Notes: generated from the sequence alone by a model not told the origin. A stretch of 64,000 nucleotides of DNA from Lachnospiraceae bacterium (GCA_017620255.1 JAFZQU010000022.1:106947-170946), one strand, 5' to 3'. Counted from the stretch's first letter, positions 45,998-55,280 are shown. Translations and numbers: made by a program.

Positions 45998-47020
45998 ATG
46001 ATTGAAGTAACAGACCTGGTAAAACGCTACGGGGATCATACCGCGATCGACGGAGTGAGTTTTACCATACAGGACGGACTGATCTACGGACTGCTCGGGC
46101 CAAACGGTGCCGGCAAGACCACCACAATGAACATCCTGACGGGATATCTTTGCGCAAATGAAGGAAAAGTCGTTGTGAACGGCTATGATATCCTGAAACA
46201 GACGGAAAAAGCCAAGGCGCAGATCGGATATCTGCCCGAGATCCCGCCATTATACGAAGATATGACGGTCCGGGAATATCTGGGTTTTGTGTGTGAACTG
46301 AAGAAAGCCGGCGGACAGACTGCCGAAGAGATAGAGAGAGTATGTAAAAAGACCGGGATCGAAGACGTGAGCGAGCGCCTGATCCGTAACCTTTCCAAGG
46401 GATACAAGCAGAGGGTCGGCATCGCGCAGGCTCTGATCGGATCGCCTGCCATCATCATCCTGGATGAGCCCACGGTCGGCCTGGATCCGTTGCAGATCAT
46501 CGAGATCCGTGACCTGATCCGCGAACTGAAGACAGAACATACCGTGATCTTAAGCTCACATATCCTCTCCGAAGTCAGCGCGGTCTGCGATGAGATCATG
46601 ATCATCTCACACGGAAAACTGGTGGCGCAGGACAGCGCGGAGAATTTAAGCAGACTGTCGGAAGGCAGGAGAGAAGTAAATGTCACGGTAAAAGGAAGCA
46701 GGGTAGAAGCTGAAGCAGCCGTAAAAGATCTTGCGGGCGTTGCTTCTTTTGAAACGAAGGAAGATCCCGAAGGCACAAGGATCGTCATTGAGCCGGAAGC
46801 AGGGTGCGACATCCGGGAAGATCTGTTCTTCCGTTTGGCAGATGCGCGTCTTCCGATCCTGCACCTGTCTGAAGAAAAGGCTTCCCTGGAAGAGATCTTT
46901 ATCGAGCTGACGAGGGAGGATAAAGCAACTACGGAAGGCGAAGAATCAGAAGATACAGCGGAAGAAACGTCAGAAGAAGCGTCAGAAGAAGCGGTGGCAG
47001 AGGAGGCGGACAGATCATGA
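45998..47020 (+). CDS. ABC transporter ATPase (GldA/CcmA-like)
   Basis: A 340-residue ATPase with Walker A GPNGAGKTT near residue 37, a Q-loop region GYLPEIPPLYEDMTVREYL near 80, signature LSKGYKQRVGIAQAL near 135, Walker B IIILDEPTVGLDP and H-loop SSHILSEV. A C-terminal regulatory part follows, ending in a very acidic tail (residues about 305-340, mostly Glu, Thr, Ser and Ala). The ATG of the membrane partner overlaps its stop in an ATGA arrangement. Function is probably export or remodelling across the membrane; the substrate is unknown. Confidence 0.9.
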   Translation: MIEVTDLVKRYGDHTAIDGVSFTIQDGLIYGLLGPNGAGKTTTMNILTGYLCANEGKVVVNGYDILKQTEKAKAQIGYLPEIPPLYEDMTVREYLGFVCELKKAGGQTAEEIERVCKKTGIEDVSERLIRNLSKGYKQRVGIAQALIGSPAIIILDEPTVGLDPLQIIEIRDLIRELKTEHTVILSSHILSEVSAVCDEIMIISHGKLVAQDSAENLSRLSEGRREVNVTVKGSRVEAEAAVKDLAGVASFETKEDPEGTRIVIEPEAGCDIREDLFFRLADARLPILHLSEEKASLEEIFIELTREDKATTEGEESEDTAEETSEEASEEAVAEEADRS

Positions 47021-49134
47021 TAGCGGTATATAAGAGAGAATTAAAGGCTGCATTCCACTCCATGATCGGCTGGATCTTTGAAGCGGCCATGCTGTTTTTC
47101 ATCGGACTGTATTTCAGTATCTATAACCTGGGGCAGGGATACCCCTATGTTGCGATCACGCTTTCTTCCATCCTGTTTGTGGTGATCCTTGCGATCCCGA
47201 TCCTGACCATGCGGATCATGACGGAAGATGTGCGTTATCATACGGATAAACTGCTTTACACGGCACCTGTCAAAACCATGCACGTGATCCTCGGCAAGTA
47301 TTTTGCGATGCTGACATTATTCGTATTACCGTTGCTCATCGTGTGCCTGATGCCGGTCTTCCTCAGCCTGTTCGGATCGGTGCCGTATCTGGAGACTTAT
47401 ATCGCGATCCTCGGATTCTTTGTATACGGTGCGGCCTGCATCGCGATCGGTCTGTTTGTATCGTCCCTGACGGAAAATCAGATCGTGGCGGCGGTTTTAT
47501 CCTTTGTTGCGCTGTTTTTGGGGTATATGATGTCCGGCATCACCGGCTTTGTCTCTACTGATGGCAACCTGCTGACAAAGATCCTGAATGTATACAGCTT
47601 TTCGGAACGCCTGAAAACATTCTTCGACGGCGTCTGCGATCTGCCGAGTTTCCTGTATTTCATCACGCTTGCGGCTGTATTCCTCTTTTTCACCTATGAG
47701 GTCATGCAGAAGAAGAAATTCAGCGTTTCCACCGGGCGGATCAAAAGAGGTGCTTTTTCTACGGGACTGATCGTGCTTGTGGTCGCTGCCGCTGTCGGGA
47801 TCAACTATGCGGCAACATTCCTGCCGGATTCCTGGAAACAGTTTGATGTCACGCAGGAAGGTCTGTATGAGATCGGGGATGTGACAAAAGAACATTTGGC
47901 GGTCCTCAATGATGATGTCACGATCTATGTGCTCTCTTCCAAAGAGGGCACAGACAGCATCGTTGACAGGCTGTTATCCAAATACAAAGACGAGAGTTCC
48001 CACATTCATGTGGAATATAAGGATCCGGCGCTTTATCCGGAATTTGGCGCAAAATACGGGGCAGATTCTGCCGAAAACGGTTCTCTGATCGTGGAAAGCG
48101 CGAAGCGCTACAAACTGATCCCGAACAGTTCCCTGTTTGAAACAGAGATCGATTACACGACCTATTCACAGCAGATCACCGGATTTGACGGGGAAGGCCA
48201 GCTGACCGGCGCCATCGATTATGTGACGGGAGATGAGCTTCCGGTCCTTTACCAGGTCAGCGGGCACGGGGAACTTGCGATCTCCGGCGCCCTGCAGACC
48301 GCCATTGAAAAGGAAAACGTGCAGATCGAGACCCTGAATCTGATGGAACACGAAGCGGTTCCCGAAGATGCGGCAGGGCTCGTGATCATGGCGCCAACGC
48401 AGGATTATTCCGAAGATGATGCAAACAAAGTGGCCGAATACCTTGAAAACGGTGGCAAGGCCATGGTCGTTACGACCTGGACGAATGAAGGGCTGCCGCA
48501 TCTGACCGGGATCTTCGGGAAATACGGCATGACTTTGACGAAGGGTCTCGTGGTGGATCCGGCCGTTAACTACTATTACCAGAATCCGTACTGTCTGCTG
48601 CCTGATATCGCTTCTTCCGTGGTATCTTCAGACCTGTTCCTGCAGAACCGCAACGTGCTCGTTCCGTATGCACAGGGTATCCGTGTGCAGGAGAGCGATG
48701 AGGAAGGCGCACCCACGATCCTGCAGATCTTGACCACTTCGGATGAAGCCTATGCGAAGCAGGGCGGAGAAATGGACAACTGGGAATATGAAGACGGGGA
48801 TGAAGAAGGACCGTTTGCACTCGGCATATATATGTCGCGGATGAACGATGACATATCGCAGACGGAACTGTTGTGGCTGACCACGGAGAACATGCTTTCC
48901 GAACAGGCCAATGCCATGACAGCCAATGCGAACTTTGAACTGATCGGGAATATGATCGCCAGGATGAAAGGCGAGGAAAGCGGGCTTTCCATTCCCGTGA
49001 AAAAATACATGGCGGAGAACTTTACGATCCCGCGTTCTGTATTTTTCTTCGGATTTGCCATTACAACTCTGCTGATTCCTGCTATACTGATAGGAGCAGG
49101 CCTGATCATCTGGCTTGGCAGAAGAAAGAAATAG
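47017..49134 (+). CDS. ABC permease fused to GldG-like auxiliary domain
   Basis: A 705-residue protein combining two functions that are separate GldF and GldG proteins in Bacteroidetes. Residues 1-245 hold six hydrophobic helices of the ABC-2 permease type (with a RIMTEDVRYHTDKLLYTAPV cytoplasmic loop near 70). After a further helix near 250-270, residues 280-660 form the ABC_transp_aux region, including ATFLPDSWKQFDVTQEGLY, YQVSGHGELAIS and MAPTQDYSEDDANKVAEYLE-like segments. A final helix lies near 680-700. It is coupled to the ATPase gene. Confidence 0.87.
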   Translation: MIAVYKRELKAAFHSMIGWIFEAAMLFFIGLYFSIYNLGQGYPYVAITLSSILFVVILAIPILTMRIMTEDVRYHTDKLLYTAPVKTMHVILGKYFAMLTLFVLPLLIVCLMPVFLSLFGSVPYLETYIAILGFFVYGAACIAIGLFVSSLTENQIVAAVLSFVALFLGYMMSGITGFVSTDGNLLTKILNVYSFSERLKTFFDGVCDLPSFLYFITLAAVFLFFTYEVMQKKKFSVSTGRIKRGAFSTGLIVLVVAAAVGINYAATFLPDSWKQFDVTQEGLYEIGDVTKEHLAVLNDDVTIYVLSSKEGTDSIVDRLLSKYKDESSHIHVEYKDPALYPEFGAKYGADSAENGSLIVESAKRYKLIPNSSLFETEIDYTTYSQQITGFDGEGQLTGAIDYVTGDELPVLYQVSGHGELAISGALQTAIEKENVQIETLNLMEHEAVPEDAAGLVIMAPTQDYSEDDANKVAEYLENGGKAMVVTTWTNEGLPHLTGIFGKYGMTLTKGLVVDPAVNYYYQNPYCLLPDIASSVVSSDLFLQNRNVLVPYAQGIRVQESDEEGAPTILQILTTSDEAYAKQGGEMDNWEYEDGDEEGPFALGIYMSRMNDDISQTELLWLTTENMLSEQANAMTANANFELIGNMIARMKGEESGLSIPVKKYMAENFTIPRSVFFFGFAITTLLIPAILIGAGLIIWLGRRKK

Positions 49135-49145
49135 GCAGGTAGGAT

Positions 49146-49865
49146 ATGCAGAGTATGGCAATGGTCACGGGCGCTTCCCGGGGAATCGGCAGAGCGGTCG
49201 CAAAAAAACTCGCATCGGCAGGGTATGATCTGATCGTGACGTGCGTACATCAGACGGAACAGCTGGAAACGCTTGCACAGGAACTGAAGGAAGCATACGG
49301 GATCAACTGCGTGACTTTTACAGGCGACCTGTCGGATCCTGCCGTGTGCGCAGACCTGTTTGGCCGCGTGAATACACTGGATGTGCTTGTTAATAACGCC
49401 GGGATCTCAAAAGTCGGTCTGCTGACGGATCTGTCGGTTGAAGACTGGAAGGAGATCGTCGGGATCAATCTAAGCGCACCCGTTTACCTGTCAAAGCTGG
49501 CGATCCCGCTGTTTTTGCAGAAAAAAGCAGGCTGCATTGTGAATATCTCCTCGGTATGGGGAGAAGCCGGCGCTTCCACGGAGGTTGCCTATTCGGCAAC
49601 AAAGGGAGGCCTGAACGCGTTTACAAAGGCGCTTGCCAAAGAACTGGCGCCAAGCGGTATCAGGGTAAACGCGATCGCCTGCGGCCTGATTGATACACAG
49701 ATGAATGCACACCTTGGTGAGGATGAAATGCGTGATCTCATCGCGCAGATCCCCGCTGACAGGGCCGGAACGCCGGAGGATGTGGCAGATCTGGTACTGC
49801 AGCTTACGCAGAGCGGTACCTATATGACCGGTCAGGTGATCGGATTAGATGGAGGGTGGATGTGA
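49146..49865 (+). CDS. Short-chain dehydrogenase/reductase (FabG-like)
   Basis: A 239-residue SDR enzyme with the TGASRGIG cofactor motif at residues 9-16, NNAGIS near 83, the catalytic triad in NISSVWGEAG and AYSATKGG (Tyr and Lys near 152-156), and a PG/IDTQM substrate loop. The end VIGLDGG is family-typical. It resembles 3-oxoacyl-ACP reductase FabG, but no fatty acid genes are nearby, so the substrate is open. It ends one base before the antiporter ATG. Confidence 0.85.
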   Translation: MQSMAMVTGASRGIGRAVAKKLASAGYDLIVTCVHQTEQLETLAQELKEAYGINCVTFTGDLSDPAVCADLFGRVNTLDVLVNNAGISKVGLLTDLSVEDWKEIVGINLSAPVYLSKLAIPLFLQKKAGCIVNISSVWGEAGASTEVAYSATKGGLNAFTKALAKELAPSGIRVNAIACGLIDTQMNAHLGEDEMRDLIAQIPADRAGTPEDVADLVLQLTQSGTYMTGQVIGLDGGWM

Positions 49866-49866
49866 T

Positions 49867-50847
49867 ATGTGGCTGGTAGTTGTATTGTTTTGTCTGGGTT
49901 TGTTATGCCTGATCAAGGGCGGTGACTGGTTTGTGGACGGCGCGACGGGGATCGCCGAGCGCTTTCATGTGCCGGAACTGCTGATCGGTGCGACGGTTGT
50001 ATCGATCGGTACCACGTTGCCAGAGACAATGGTATCCGCAACCTCGGCTGTAGAGGGCGTATCGAGTATCGCATACGGAAACGCGATCGGTTCGATCATC
50101 TGCAACACGGCACTGGTATCGGGCCTTACGATCGCCATTGCTCCTTCCGTGATCGATAAGAAACCGTTGAAAATGCCGGTGGCGTTCTTCTTCGGATCGG
50201 CACTGTTCTATGCGGGCATGGCTTATTTTTTCGGTGGATTTTCAAGGCTCAGCGGACTGATCCTGCTGGCCGGCTTTTGTGTATACATGACGATACTCGT
50301 CAGACAGGCGATCGTGCAGGGTAAGCAGATCGGCATGGAGAAAGCGGAAAGCGAACAGGAAATACCGCATAAGGATGTACCTTTATGGAAGGATATCCTG
50401 CTGTTGATCGTGGGTGCCGCCCTGATCGCGGTCGGTGCAAGGCTGCTTGTGGACAACGGGACCAAGATCGCGGAAGCACTGGGTGTTCCGGAAACGGTCA
50501 TCGCCGTCACGTTCGTAGCGCTTGGCACGTCCCTTCCGGAACTGGTTACAGGCATTGTTTCCCTGGTCAAAGGACATGGCGCTCTCTCACTTGGGAACAT
50601 CGTCGGTGCAAACCTGCTCAACGTGCTGTTAGTCAGCGGGCTAGCGATCACGCTGCGCCCGTTTGAGATCCCGGGAGAGAAACTGATCGCGGGCATGAAC
50701 GCGTCTCTGGTGGTCGATATCCCGATGATGTTCACGGTCATGATCCTCATGACGATCCCGGCCCTCATCACGGGCAAACTGAAACGCTATCAGGGAATAC
50801 TGTTGCTCGCACTCTACGCGGGTTATTGTGTTTTCCAATTTGCCTAA
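49867..50847 (+). CDS. Calcium/sodium antiporter, CaCA family (YrbG-like)
   Basis: A 326-residue exchanger with ten or eleven hydrophobic helices and the two inverted alpha repeats of the family: GATVVSIGTTLPETMVSA near residue 40 and VTFVALGTSLPELVTGI near 215. The central cytoplasmic loop is short and acidic (about 155-175). ATG 49867 follows GGAGGG and gives a hydrophobic N-terminus; an in-frame ATG at 49849 would overlap the reductase gene. Confidence 0.9.
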   Translation: MWLVVVLFCLGLLCLIKGGDWFVDGATGIAERFHVPELLIGATVVSIGTTLPETMVSATSAVEGVSSIAYGNAIGSIICNTALVSGLTIAIAPSVIDKKPLKMPVAFFFGSALFYAGMAYFFGGFSRLSGLILLAGFCVYMTILVRQAIVQGKQIGMEKAESEQEIPHKDVPLWKDILLLIVGAALIAVGARLLVDNGTKIAEALGVPETVIAVTFVALGTSLPELVTGIVSLVKGHGALSLGNIVGANLLNVLLVSGLAITLRPFEIPGEKLIAGMNASLVVDIPMMFTVMILMTIPALITGKLKRYQGILLLALYAGYCVFQFA

Positions 50848-50855
50848 GCCACGTA

Positions 50856-51084
50856 GAAAACCAAGCACCGAGAAGCGGTATTTGGTTTTCTGTGGCGGCA
50901 GCGAGGAAAGGCGGATGCGAAGCAGACGCAGGAGCAGTGAAACTGCGGCTTTCCGAGCCTGACAGAGTCAGGGGAAAACCAAGCACCGCGAAGCGGTATT
51001 TGGTTTTCTGTGGCGGCAGCGAGGAAAGGCGGATGCGAAGCAGACGCAGGAGCAGTGAAGCTGCGGTTTTCCGAGCCTGACGAG
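50856..51084 (+). repeat. Two tandem copies of a 118-base palindromic element
   Basis: Copy one spans 50856-50973 and copy two 50974 to about 51084, offset 118 bases. Each opens with GAAAACCAA/TTGGTTTTC arms (50856-50864 with 50882-50890; 50974-50982 with 51000-51008) and ends with a GGAAAG/CTTTCC-type pair around a GCAGT-gaa-ACTGC hairpin. In copy two the A changes to G, keeping the pair as G-U. No frame encodes a plausible protein. Confidence 0.8.
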
Positions 51085-51116
51085 TAAAGGAAAACAAATA
51101 ATAAGGAGATTCAAAC

Positions 51117-52034
51117 ATGGCAGATTTATATGACCTGATCATTATCGGTTCCGGCCCCGCCGGCATGACTGCTGCGATCTATGCGGGACGGGCGGAGCTG
51201 AAAACGCTGCTGCTCGAGAAAAATCCCATGGGCGGCGGTCAGATCGTAAATACCTATGAAGTAGACAACTATCCGGGTTTACCCGGCATCAACGGCTTTG
51301 ACCTTGGGACCAAGATGTCCGAGCATGTGGACCGTTTTCCCGTGGAAAGACTGGAAGCGGAAGTACAGGGCGTGGATCTTGCGGGAGAGGAAAAGACAGT
51401 CTCCACCGATCAGGGAGAATTCAGGGCCAGATGCGTCCTGATCACCAGCGGTAATTCCCCGAGAAAACTCGGGATCCCCGGAGAAGAAGAGCTGACAGGC
51501 ATGGGCGTCTCCTATTGCGCAACCTGTGACGGCGCTTTCTTCCGGAAACGAATAACAGCTGTGATTGGCGGCGGGGATGTTGCGGTGGAAGATGCGATCT
51601 TCTTAGCCAGAGGCTGCTCCAAAGTCTATCTGGTGCACAGGAGGGATGCGCTCAGAGCCACGAAGACACTGCAGACAGCCCTGTTTGCGCTTGAAAATGT
51701 CGAAGTACTCTGGGACAGCGTGCCGGAATCCGTGAACGGGACAGATATGGTCGAATCCCTGACCGTGAAGAATGTGAAGACGGGTGAGGTACGGAATGTA
51801 GATGTAAACGGTGTCTTCATCGCGGTCGGCAATGAACCGAACTGCGCGTTTTACGCGGATGCAGGACTCAACACGGACCAGGCAGGCTACATCGTAGCGG
51901 GAGAAGACTGCAAAACAAACCTGCCGGGTGTCTTTGCGGCGGGCGATATCCGCACCAAACGGCTGCGCCAGGTATCGACGGCAGTGGGCGACGGTGCCAA
52001 CGCGATCACCTCTGTTTTGGAGTACCTGATTTGA
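51117..52034 (+). CDS. trxB: Thioredoxin reductase
   Basis: TrxB, 305 residues, transfers electrons from NADPH via FAD to thioredoxin. FAD motif GSGPAGMTAAIYAGRA at 11-26, NPMGGGQI near 40, the redox pair in YCATCDGAFF near residue 140, NADPH motif GGGDVAVEDA near 156 and GVFAAGDI near 285. Length and motif order are those of bacterial low-molecular-weight TrxB. It lies after the tandem palindromes and has no nearby trxA. Confidence 0.95.
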   Translation: MADLYDLIIIGSGPAGMTAAIYAGRAELKTLLLEKNPMGGGQIVNTYEVDNYPGLPGINGFDLGTKMSEHVDRFPVERLEAEVQGVDLAGEEKTVSTDQGEFRARCVLITSGNSPRKLGIPGEEELTGMGVSYCATCDGAFFRKRITAVIGGGDVAVEDAIFLARGCSKVYLVHRRDALRATKTLQTALFALENVEVLWDSVPESVNGTDMVESLTVKNVKTGEVRNVDVNGVFIAVGNEPNCAFYADAGLNTDQAGYIVAGEDCKTNLPGVFAAGDIRTKRLRQVSTAVGDGANAITSVLEYLI

Positions 52035-52059
52035 CAAAACGGCTGTTATCGTGTATATT
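52031..52059 (+). promoter_or_regulatory. Promoter of the NlpC/P60 gene
   Basis: TTGACA (52031-52036) and TATATT (52054-52059) at 17-base spacing; the -35 overlaps the trxB stop codon. Confidence 0.75.
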
Positions 52060-52088
52060 TAACAATAACGTAACAATTATGTAACAAT
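52058..52088 (+). promoter_or_regulatory. WalR/PhoP-like direct repeats at the NlpC/P60 promoter
   Basis: Three half-sites TTTAAC (52058-52063), CGTAAC (52069-52074) and TGTAAC (52080-52085) repeat every 11 bases with 5-base spacers. The WalR consensus is TGTWAH-N5-TGTWAH; shifting one base gives PhoP-like TTAACA/GTAACA repeats. The sites overlap the -10 and transcript start, a position fitting repression. Confidence 0.55.
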
Positions 52089-52102
52089 TTTTGAGGATCT
52101 GA

Positions 52103-53512
52103 ATGAAAAGAACAGTGATCAGGGCAGTTGCAACGCTTGCGCTCAGTGCGATCATCCTGACGGAACTTCCAATAGAGAAAGTATACGCGTCCGATTATCT
52201 GCCTGCGGCAGGCGGCGCGCTTGCATTCGGGGACGGGATCTCCGTCAGTGACATCAAGGCAACACTTGCCAAGAGCCAGGCACATAAGACAGCTGCCGCA
52301 ACACATGTAAATATCGCGAATAAAGCCTATGTGGCCTCTGCGGACACGGAACTCGGTGCCACGGGAGCGGAAACAACGCTGAAAGCGGAAACGCCGGCTT
52401 CCAAGGCTGTTGCCGAGAACAACGGTGTGGCAGGTTCCGCAGCGGATGCTGCACCTGTTGCCGTTACGACAACGGAAGGTGCAGAGAGCAGTGAGCCCAA
52501 AGAGAGTGAACAGCAGGAAACAGATCCGTCCGCAACGCCTTCCATGGAGATCAACATTGAAGCTGGAGACGTGGCAGAGGGCGAGCAGGATCTTTCCAAT
52601 ACGATCATCGCACAATGTAACGGCTGGGTGAATGTGAGGGAAACGCCCAGTGAGGAAGCGGAGATCGTGGGTAAGCTGTACGATAAATCCGCCGGCGTCT
52701 GGCTTGGAAAAGAAGGCGACTGGTATAAGATCAAATCGGGAAGCTGTATCGGCTACGTGAAGGGTGAGTATGTTGTGACAGGCGAGGCGGCCATCGCACT
52801 TGCGGAAGAAGTCGGCCACCGTACCGCCATTGTCAACACAACGACATTAAAAGTAAGGGAACAGGCAGATATCAATTCACCGGTACTCGGTCTTGTCGGT
52901 AATGAAGACCGTCTGAGCGTTTTGGAAGAGACCGACGAATGGTGTAAGGTATCGATCGAAGAAGGTGACGGCTGGATCAACAAGGAATATGTCAAGCTGC
53001 TGACCGAATTCGTGCAGGCTGAATCGAAGGAAGAAGAGGAAGCCAGACTCAGAAAAGAAGAAGAAGAGCGCAGAAAAGCAAATGCTGCCGCACAGAAAGC
53101 GACCAAGAAGAAGGGCAACGCAGTGGCCGGCTCTGCCGCAGTCGCAGCATACGGCGTCTCCGGCAGCGGATACGGATCTTCCGTCGCAAACTACGCACTG
53201 CAGTTCGTCGGCAACCCGTATGTATACGGCGGCACCAGCCTGACGAACGGTACAGACTGCTCGGGCTTCACAATGGGCGTATACAGAAACTTCGGCGTCT
53301 CCCTGCCGCACTCTTCCGGTGCACAGAGAGCCTGCGGTTACAGTGTCGGATCCATCGCCAACGCACAGCCGGGTGATATCGTATGTTACTCCGGTCATGT
53401 AGCGATCTACATCGGCAACGGCATGATCGTCCATGCATCTACGGCCAAGACCGGTATCAAGGTCTCCACGGCAGGCTACCGTCAGATCCTGGACATCAGA
53501 AGAATCTTCTAA
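52103..53512 (+). CDS. Secreted SH3-NlpC/P60 peptidoglycan hydrolase
   Basis: A 469-residue exported protein. A signal peptide (about 1-30) is followed by a low-complexity Ala/Glu/Thr region. Bacterial SH3 domains lie near 172-226 and 240-298 (WVNVRETPSEEAEIVG and LKVREQADINSPVLG). A Lys/Glu linker, possibly helical, spans 300-345, and an NlpC/P60 endopeptidase domain 350-469. Catalytic Cys386 sits in GTDCSGF and His432 in GHVAIYIG. It should cleave peptide stems in peptidoglycan. The gene has its own promoter with WalR/PhoP-like boxes and a terminator. Confidence 0.93.
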   Translation: MKRTVIRAVATLALSAIILTELPIEKVYASDYLPAAGGALAFGDGISVSDIKATLAKSQAHKTAAATHVNIANKAYVASADTELGATGAETTLKAETPASKAVAENNGVAGSAADAAPVAVTTTEGAESSEPKESEQQETDPSATPSMEINIEAGDVAEGEQDLSNTIIAQCNGWVNVRETPSEEAEIVGKLYDKSAGVWLGKEGDWYKIKSGSCIGYVKGEYVVTGEAAIALAEEVGHRTAIVNTTTLKVREQADINSPVLGLVGNEDRLSVLEETDEWCKVSIEEGDGWINKEYVKLLTEFVQAESKEEEEARLRKEEEERRKANAAAQKATKKKGNAVAGSAAVAAYGVSGSGYGSSVANYALQFVGNPYVYGGTSLTNGTDCSGFTMGVYRNFGVSLPHSSGAQRACGYSVGSIANAQPGDIVCYSGHVAIYIGNGMIVHASTAKTGIKVSTAGYRQILDIRRIF

Positions 53513-53542
53513 TACAGAAAAAATCATATGATCTAAACTATC

Positions 53543-53582
53543 ACACCGGCGTGATCCGAAGAGGACATGCCGGTGTTTTTTA
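53543..53582 (+). terminator. Rho-independent terminator after the NlpC/P60 gene
   Basis: Stem ACACCGGC (53543-53550)/GCCGGTGT (53569-53576) with an 18-base loop that can pair further, followed by six T residues. Confidence 0.85.
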
Positions 53583-53605
53583 CGCGGTTTATGCGGAAAA
53601 AGTGG

Positions 53606-53634
53606 TTGCACAACGCATACTTTACTGCGATAAT
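53606..53634 (+). promoter_or_regulatory. Promoter of the NhaC-like gene
   Basis: TTGCAC (53606-53611) and GATAAT (53629-53634), 17-base spacer, 36 bases before the ATG. Confidence 0.65.
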
Positions 53635-53669
53635 ATGGTAGAGTATAACCTTGTGGGAGGAGAGAACAC

Positions 53670-55280
53670 ATGAAAAAGAAATCAACACTGGTGGCTGCGC
53701 TGATCTTTGTGGCCATGATCGCGATCATCCTGATCGTAAACGCAACCGGAAACGGGAACTTTGCGGGAACCTTCTGGGCACTTGTACCGCCTCTTACGGC
53801 GATCGTACTGGCGCTGATCACCAAGGAAGTATATTCGTCCCTGTTCATCGGGATCATCCTGGGTGCGCTGATGGCCGGCGGCTGTTCCTTCCTGAATACG
53901 GTCAACTACGCCGTACTGGACGGTATTTCCACATCGGTTGCGGATAATGCCGGTATCCTTGTTTTCCTGGTCGTATTAGGCATCATCGTTGCCCTTGTCA
54001 ATAAGTCCGGTGCTTCGAGAGCATTCGGCGGCTTTGCGGAAAAGCATATCAAGACCAAGACAGGCGCAGGGATCGCAACATTCCTGCTCGGTGTACTGAT
54101 CTTTATCGATGACTATTTCAACTGTCTGACGGTAGGCTCCGTTATGGCGCCCGTGACAGATTCCAAAAAGATCAGCCGTGTCAAACTGGCTTACCTGATC
54201 GATGCAACGGCAGCGCCCGTATGTATGATCGCACCGATCTCAAGCTGGGCGGCAGCGGTCGCAGGCTGTGTGGAATCGGAACGCTATTCCGGGATCGAGC
54301 TGTTTATCAAGGCGATCCCCTACAACTTCTATTCCATTCTGACCCTGGTGTTCATCATCGTTCTTTGTGTTTTGAACTTTGATTTCGGCAAGATGAAACA
54401 GTTTGAGAAGAAAGCGGAAGAGACAGGTGATCTTAGTTCGCTGACGCTGTCCGATGAGGAAGAGAGAACTCTTCGCGTGGACGGTCCGGAACAGCCGCCG
54501 AAAGGAAAACTCTATGACCTGATCATCCCGATCATCATTCTGATCATCTGCAGTATCTGGGGACTTCTCTACAACGGATTCCAGCAGGAAGGCGTTACGA
54601 ACTTTATCGATGCCTTTTCCTCCACGGATGCTTATCAGGGACTTCCCTGGGGAAGTGTGATCGCGCTCGTTGTGATCGTGATCTATCTGGTTGCCAGAAA
54701 AGTCATTACCTTTGAAGAAGCCATGGCATGCGTACCAAAGGGCTTTGTTGCCATGGTACCTGCGATCACGATCTTAACGCTTGCCACATCCTTAAAGGCC
54801 ATGACGAATGCGCTCGATGCGGCATCCTTTGTCAACAACGCCCTGCAGAACGCACAGGGCCTGCAGTGGGTTCTGCCCGCACTGGTCTTTGCGGTTGCCT
54901 GCATGGTATCGTTTGCGACCGGTACTTCCTGGGGAACTTTCGGTATCCTGATCCCGATCGTCTGCGCCGTTTTCCCGGAGACCAGCGGACTGTTCTTTGT
55001 CGGCATCTCTGCGTGCCTGGCAGGTGCGGTTTGCGGCGATCACTGCTCCCCGATCTCGGATACGACGATCATGTCCTCCGCAGGAGCGCACTGTAACCAT
55101 CTGGATCATGTATCCACGCAGCTGCCCTATGCGATCAGTGTGGCAGTCATTTCCCTTGTCTGCTATCTTCTGGCGGGACTGTTTGAAAAGGCAGGGATCA
55201 CATGGCTTGCGATCCCGGTCGGCGTTGTGCTTGTGATCGCATATCTCATCGTCATGAAGAAGAAAAATGTGAGCGAATAG
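53670..55280 (+). CDS. NhaC-family sodium/proton antiporter
   Basis: A 536-residue ion antiporter with about 12 hydrophobic helices. NhaC-family landmarks are a KEVYSSLFIGIILGALMAGG-like first repeat near residue 50, FIDDYFNCLTVGSVMAPVTD near 145-165, ATAAPVCMIAPISSWAA near 175, and GTSWGTFGILIPI near 415 followed by GDHCSPISDTTIMSSAGA near 450. A charged cytoplasmic loop (about 245-280) is rich in Glu and Lys. Close relatives may carry other substrates, such as amino acids or organic acids, so the exact cargo is unproven. Confidence 0.88.
   Translation: MKKKSTLVAALIFVAMIAIILIVNATGNGNFAGTFWALVPPLTAIVLALITKEVYSSLFIGIILGALMAGGCSFLNTVNYAVLDGISTSVADNAGILVFLVVLGIIVALVNKSGASRAFGGFAEKHIKTKTGAGIATFLLGVLIFIDDYFNCLTVGSVMAPVTDSKKISRVKLAYLIDATAAPVCMIAPISSWAAAVAGCVESERYSGIELFIKAIPYNFYSILTLVFIIVLCVLNFDFGKMKQFEKKAEETGDLSSLTLSDEEERTLRVDGPEQPPKGKLYDLIIPIIILIICSIWGLLYNGFQQEGVTNFIDAFSSTDAYQGLPWGSVIALVVIVIYLVARKVITFEEAMACVPKGFVAMVPAITILTLATSLKAMTNALDAASFVNNALQNAQGLQWVLPALVFAVACMVSFATGTSWGTFGILIPIVCAVFPETSGLFFVGISACLAGAVCGDHCSPISDTTIMSSAGAHCNHLDHVSTQLPYAISVAVISLVCYLLAGLFEKAGITWLAIPVGVVLVIAYLIVMKKKNVSE

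Noticed and set aside
46925..47015. Frameshift or contamination suspected from the acidic Glu/Thr/Ser tail of the ABC ATPase
   Set aside because: The frame is intact to a normal stop that overlaps the next start codon, so it is simply a low-complexity tail.
50856..51084. Possible CRISPR array
   Set aside because: Only two long copies, directly adjacent without unique spacers, and no cas genes nearby.
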